This document shows positions 59,949 to 64,000 of a stretch of 64,000 nt of DNA, piece after piece. Location of the stretch: contig CAIIXF020000007.1 of the NCBI GenBank assembly GCA_903813345.2, forward strand, positions 37,782,759-37,846,758, read 5' to 3'. Each line of letters opens with the position of its first letter. Within the stretch, counting starts at the first letter, position 1. The position numbers were made by a program, and so were the translations under genes. The DNA is from Owenia fusiformis. Taxonomy: Eukaryota; Annelida; Polychaeta; Sabellida; Oweniidae. The notes below the pieces were generated by a model that saw only the letters and a list, made by a program, of their open reading frames with translations, had not been told where the DNA came from and did not search any database.

Positions 59949-60974
59949 GGTCAAGGTTATGCTTGTATAAAGCTTAAGAAATATTTTCTGGGCTTTGCTG
60001 AAAAATACAAATCATTATTTTCGAAGTTTCAAGTTTTACCACTTGAGATGCTGAAGGATGTAAGAATTGTTTAAGACATTGGCGCTGAACTCACAATATT
60101 TTCACTTGGCACCTTTTGAGATGGATCCCGGCTATGGCATTAATGGCTGAGAAATAGGGATCGAAACCAGCCATAGTTTTCTCCTGATGACCATTGTGAA
60201 TTATTGTGTTTTATGGATTATGGCGACGGCTTTTGTGAATGGATGTTGACCCTTTGAAATACCTATGGACTTGGAGACTGGATTTTATCTATCCCACATC
60301 ATTTCAGACTGAATGCTCTATCTTGTATGAGTACTTGTATCTACAACTTTTTTTGATGTTATGAGTATTGGCTATCAATTTCTATTTTTTTCTTCATAAT
60401 GTATTGTAATGACTTCAGTATGAATGAAACGTCCCTTGGTGTTCTGGTCTTGGATTGTGATATCGGTTCTTGAATGGTGGGGGAAAGGGGGTATTAGACA
60501 TTGTTTCTTTTCACGTTAGATCATGGTTTTGGGATATATGTTTTTTTTTGTTTCTTGACTGGTATGCACTTAGAGTTTGCTTTTTCTTGCTAAGTTCCAT
60601 TACAACTTTTGGTCCTTTTCCTTTGGCACTTGTGCTTAGATATTCTTATTTTCACAATTTGGGATAAGCTTTAAAATGATATATGACAAATACTATTGAG
60701 ATATCGGTACGCCTGTTTGCAAAAATACAAGAATCGAATCTTGTAAGAACTTGTCTAGTGAAGAGGGAGTATAAAATTAGATAGCTCATCCAAAATCGTC
60801 AACACGTCCATTTGACCTTCCCCGCTGTAGATCATTTTTAAGCTCAGGGGAAATTTCCCATGCATGAACCCTTGCGTACAACATATTCTGAACTAGTTGC
60901 CTCTCGTTCCGATTCGTCCAACAACGTTTCACCAGGGAGTTGCACCCGCGTCCTTTATTTTTTCGTGAAGCCAC
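59949..60974. other. No gene recognised
   Basis: Two frames of ~60-65 codons (60470-60667 plus, 60786-60974 minus) have no recognisable motif or splice context and are not called. Confidence 0.45.
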
Positions 60975-62254
60975 TAAGTAAAGTTACGATTTTTCTGCCT
61001 GATGTCCAATCTATGTGTTCTTGAGTCCCCACGACATTTTTTCTAACAAACGTGTATCAGTATCATATGTTTTATAAAAGGTACATGTTTAATTTGCGAA
61101 AAATAGCTCAGAAGACAACAGAATCGTCGATTTAATTCCTCGCTTAAGTTACATAAACGGTAAGGGTTAAAAGTACAGATCTTAACTGTTTTTCGAAATA
61201 CCGTTTCGGTAACCCTACTATCACACCAAACTAGTTCTCACTACGTTCTCGAAAACGGGCTTCAACTGTGTACGAACGGACTGGACCTACTAAGAACCGT
61301 TTGGGATCTATTTACAAACTTCATCAAACGTACTCGAACGGGTAGGTCCTCTAGAACTTAGACAATGCTCAAAATGTTTTCGTGGTCGTCACGTTCTACA
61401 ATTAGAACGAGTGACAACGTACTAATGACGAGCTGGACGTACTACGAACGGAACCGTCGTACTTCAATCCTACTAGGGACGTTTTAACAACGAGTGGAAC
61501 TGTCTGAGGACGTGTTGAGAACGAGGTAGAACTCATTGCAAACGGGTTTAAACTGATTAAGAACGTATTTATGACTGCTTATGAACGAGTTAGCAAAAAT
61601 ATAGCTATCACACCAAACAAGTTGCCACTGCGTTCTTCAAAACTGGTTCTAAACTGTGTGCGAACGGAATGAACGTAGCTGCAACTTTCTAAGGTCTATT
61701 TACGAACTTTATGAACGTTCTCAGACGGGAATGTGATTTTAGAATTTTGAATCGATTCAAAATTCGATTGCGACCATACCGTTCTGTTATCAGGTCATGA
61801 TGACCTTCTAGACTAAGGGACGCGTTCTACGGCGTTGCACACCGACGTGGTGCGACCTGAACGAACTGCGAACGAGATGGACGTATTGAAGACTGTTTAA
61901 GAACGAAGAAGCTAATTATTTCAGACATATTTCCCGACCACAGCCAGTTTGAGCCCGTTTTACGACGTTTTCGTAGGACTGGCAAGAACGGGTAAGAACG
62001 AGTTTGGTGTGATAGGGGGGTAACTTAAGTGAGGGATTAAATCGACGATTCCGTTGTCTTCTGAAGTATTTGTTCGCAAATGTGTACATTTTCTTAATCA
62101 TATGATACTGATATACGGTTGTGATAAAAATGTCGTTGGAATTGAGCCCACAACGTGTGAAATAAGGAAAAATGAAAAATCGTGCCTTCGACGTTCCGAC
62201 ATTTTGTTACCAAAACGAACCGTTTCGGTAACCAGCGTAATGGAGTGGATCACC
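60975..62254. mobile_element. Palindromic MITE, TIR GGTGATCC, copy 2, split by MITE H copy e
   Basis: 60975-61212 and 62021-62254 match copy 1 (24931-25390): GGTAAGGGTTAAAAG, CTTAACTGTTTTTCGAAATA, then GGATTAAATCGACGATTC and the right arm ending GGATCACC. The left arm is degraded. Confidence 0.85.
61213..62020 (-). mobile_element. MITE family H copy e (inverted), nested
   Basis: CCCTACTATCACACC left, GGTGTGATAGGGGGG right, TAA duplicated (61210-61212, 62021-62023). 808 bases, the same length as copy d. The host MITE sequence resumes directly after it. Confidence 0.93.
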
Positions 62255-62861
62255 AGTGATTAAGCAGGTAGAAAAAATAAGCAGCTCTTTAGGCCACCTT
62301 AACTGACTGCGATTAAAACTCAGCGCGTTGTGTTCTGACTGGGTGAACCTGAGGCCCAGGAATACGTTAAACATGTTTAAAAAGTCCGCTAGTGTACTGA
62401 GTTGTTAATGCGTGGTGTATACATGTATATTAATCTTTTACTAGATTACTTACATGTATAAGAATAAGAATGATTTTTATAAGCTTAATGGATAAGAATA
62501 AGACTGATTTTTTATTAATGACAGTATACCCGGGCCTCAGGGGTGAACCATCTATTCGCAAGAATATAGAGTAAAAATGAATGAGTGATCTCAAGTTTTC
62601 GGCTGCATTTGAAAAACATTTATGCACATTTCTCCAGTATACATAGAGTGTGATATAAAACCTTAAAAGCAACGGTTTTGAATGTTTCGAATATCTTTTC
62701 ATAGATGTCTCGACAAGTGCAATTATTACTAAAGTTTAAAATGGAACGTTAAAATATTTGATCGACAATAGATGTCTCAAACATTCGTCCAATAAAAATC
62801 AGTATCGTGTAATATCGTCTGAATAAGAATCCTGTGAATTTCCATCTTCGCGTGTTTGCCC
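62255..62861. other. No gene seen
   Basis: AT-rich; no supported feature. Confidence 0.5.
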
Positions 62862-62865
62862 TTTA

Positions 62866-63327
62866 CACCCCAGTCACACTTTCTACGGAGACCTTGCGGT
62901 CTATCATTTCTGCGGCCAGTAACATTTCTACGCTCGCCGTGGAATTTCTGCGGTGGGATACTTTTGCAGTCACATTTCCCACGGCACCCGCACGGTGAAT
63001 TTTAACTGTTGATTAATAATACCTTTTTTCATTTTATTTACATCGGGACAATTTATAAAATGTTATTCATAGTGCTACGATGTAATATCAAATGAAAAGT
63101 GATCGTGAAACATCGACAAATAATGATTCAATCTTGTTGAGCCAGTTGATTTCTATGGGGACCTCAGAAATGAACAAATATTATAACTCCGAGTTATAAT
63201 TTCTACGGCGACCCTGCGGCCTGTAAAAAACTGGATACGCCGTACGGAGGCCGCAAGTTTTCCTACTAATTTAATTGATCTGCGGTCGACGCACGGCCTC
63301 CTTACGACAAATGTGACTGGGGTGTAA
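62866..63327. mobile_element. MITE with TIR ACACCCCAGTCACA
   Basis: Left ACACCCCAGTCACACTTTCT and right AAATGTGACTGGGGTGT are inverted. Sub-terminal CTACGG/CTGCGG words repeat on both arms. About 460 bases, no coding content. Confidence 0.85.
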
Positions 63328-63539
63328 CTTTACCATATACTAATCGGTCCATTCTTCTGGGAAAATAAGTTGTACGTCGGAACTACATTGCTAAATGATA
63401 GGTGTCACTGGTTGAAATATTTTTGGTCAGGTTTTAATTAATATAACGAAATAAAATACACGTTCATTAAATCAAGAAGCAAAAGTCTTTTCTGGGTCAC
63501 TGCGAATGGCATGATTTCCTCGAGTCTCTTCAGTTGCAA

Positions 63540-63845
63540 AGCAACCATACTGGGACCGATTCGTGTCGTTCCACTACTGCCCTTGGTCGGGGCTCGCTAC
63601 CATACTGTATGACTCCCGGGGTCTACTAAAGCACGTCAGTGGAGGAACCAACCACAGAATCACAATCTGTCTCCGGCTAGAGCGGCCAGAGAACCAAGCC
63701 ATGCCACGGGCCGGTAAATGGTTGGACCTTCGGACCGGGTGTCCTGTAGTGCAATGATCAAAAACTCCGTACCTGGGGCTCGAACGCGGGACCTCCGTAT
63801 CCCACTACGTTCGACCACTAAAATAGCCTGTCTACGCCACGAGCC
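63540..63845 (-). mobile_element. tRNA-derived SINE
   Basis: The minus strand starts GGCTCGTGGCGTAGACAGG (box A-like) and has GCGTTCGAGCCCC (box B) about 40 bases on, then CAGGTACGGAG. The ~200-base body (CACCCGGTCCGAAGG, GACGTGCTTTAGTAGACC) is GC-rich against its surroundings. The polymerase III promoter is inferred from the boxes; the tail boundary is unclear. Confidence 0.75.
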
Positions 63846-64000
63846 TATTCTGCTTAAGAGTCAAAACTGATAAAAAATAATGTAGTTGTTATGATTATTT
63901 GCTTGAATAACACAATGTTACGTATTTTAATTGATTAATCCTATTTTGAAGTCATCTAGTTGGAAATAAATGTACACGTCCGATCGATGAAACGTATTGA

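Noticed and set aside
59949-64000. Search for the remaining DUR3 C-terminal exons
   Set aside because: No frame with the expected hydrophobic helices and a phase-1 acceptor was found; they probably lie beyond the window.

Overview
The window is AT-rich metazoan nuclear DNA with split genes, GT/AG introns, non-LTR retrotransposon fragments, Tc1/mariner relics, a tRNA-headed SINE and many fold-back MITEs. The urea symporter with a cysteine-rich cytosolic loop, the serine-protease homologue and the repeat style suggest a marine invertebrate, probably a lophotrochozoan. That placement is an inference from gene content only. Exons were joined by hand from splice sites and phase; nothing was checked against transcripts or databases.

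Layout. 1-1.3 kb: minus-strand LINE reverse transcriptase running off the left edge. 1.4-15.9 kb: no host gene seen; hairpins, mariner elements, and a 465-bp sequence present twice. 15.9-22.4 kb and 35.6-40.7 kb: two copies, in the same orientation, of one segmental duplication. Each holds a three-exon plus-strand candidate for a ~55-residue secreted peptide and two minus-strand exons of an unrecognised secreted protein. The second copy has its signal-peptide exon at 42.1-42.3 kb (271 residues in all); the first has none. 22.7-32.1 kb: minus-strand gene for a trypsin-fold serine-protease homologue, five exons found, catalytic serine replaced by glycine. 43.9-47.6 kb: a DNA transposon nested in another repeat, an L1-like LINE tail and a SINE-like repeat. 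47.9-58.5 kb: plus-strand gene for a DUR3-type urea symporter, five exons found; the first coding exon was not found and the 3' end lies outside the window. 49.7-62.3 kb: five copies of one MITE family with TAA/TTA target duplications. 62.8-63.9 kb: another MITE and a SINE.

The most notable signals are: a 38-bp minisatellite in the DUR3 intron whose founder unit is the last 38 bases of the preceding exon plus its splice donor; two unrelated MITE families ending 22-30 bases upstream of consecutive DUR3 splice acceptors; and the duplicated secreted-protein gene, where exon 2 is identical in protein between copies while exon 3 has changed mostly at amino-acid-altering sites and only one copy has the signal-peptide exon. 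The duplication also gives paralogous empty sites for two inserted elements.
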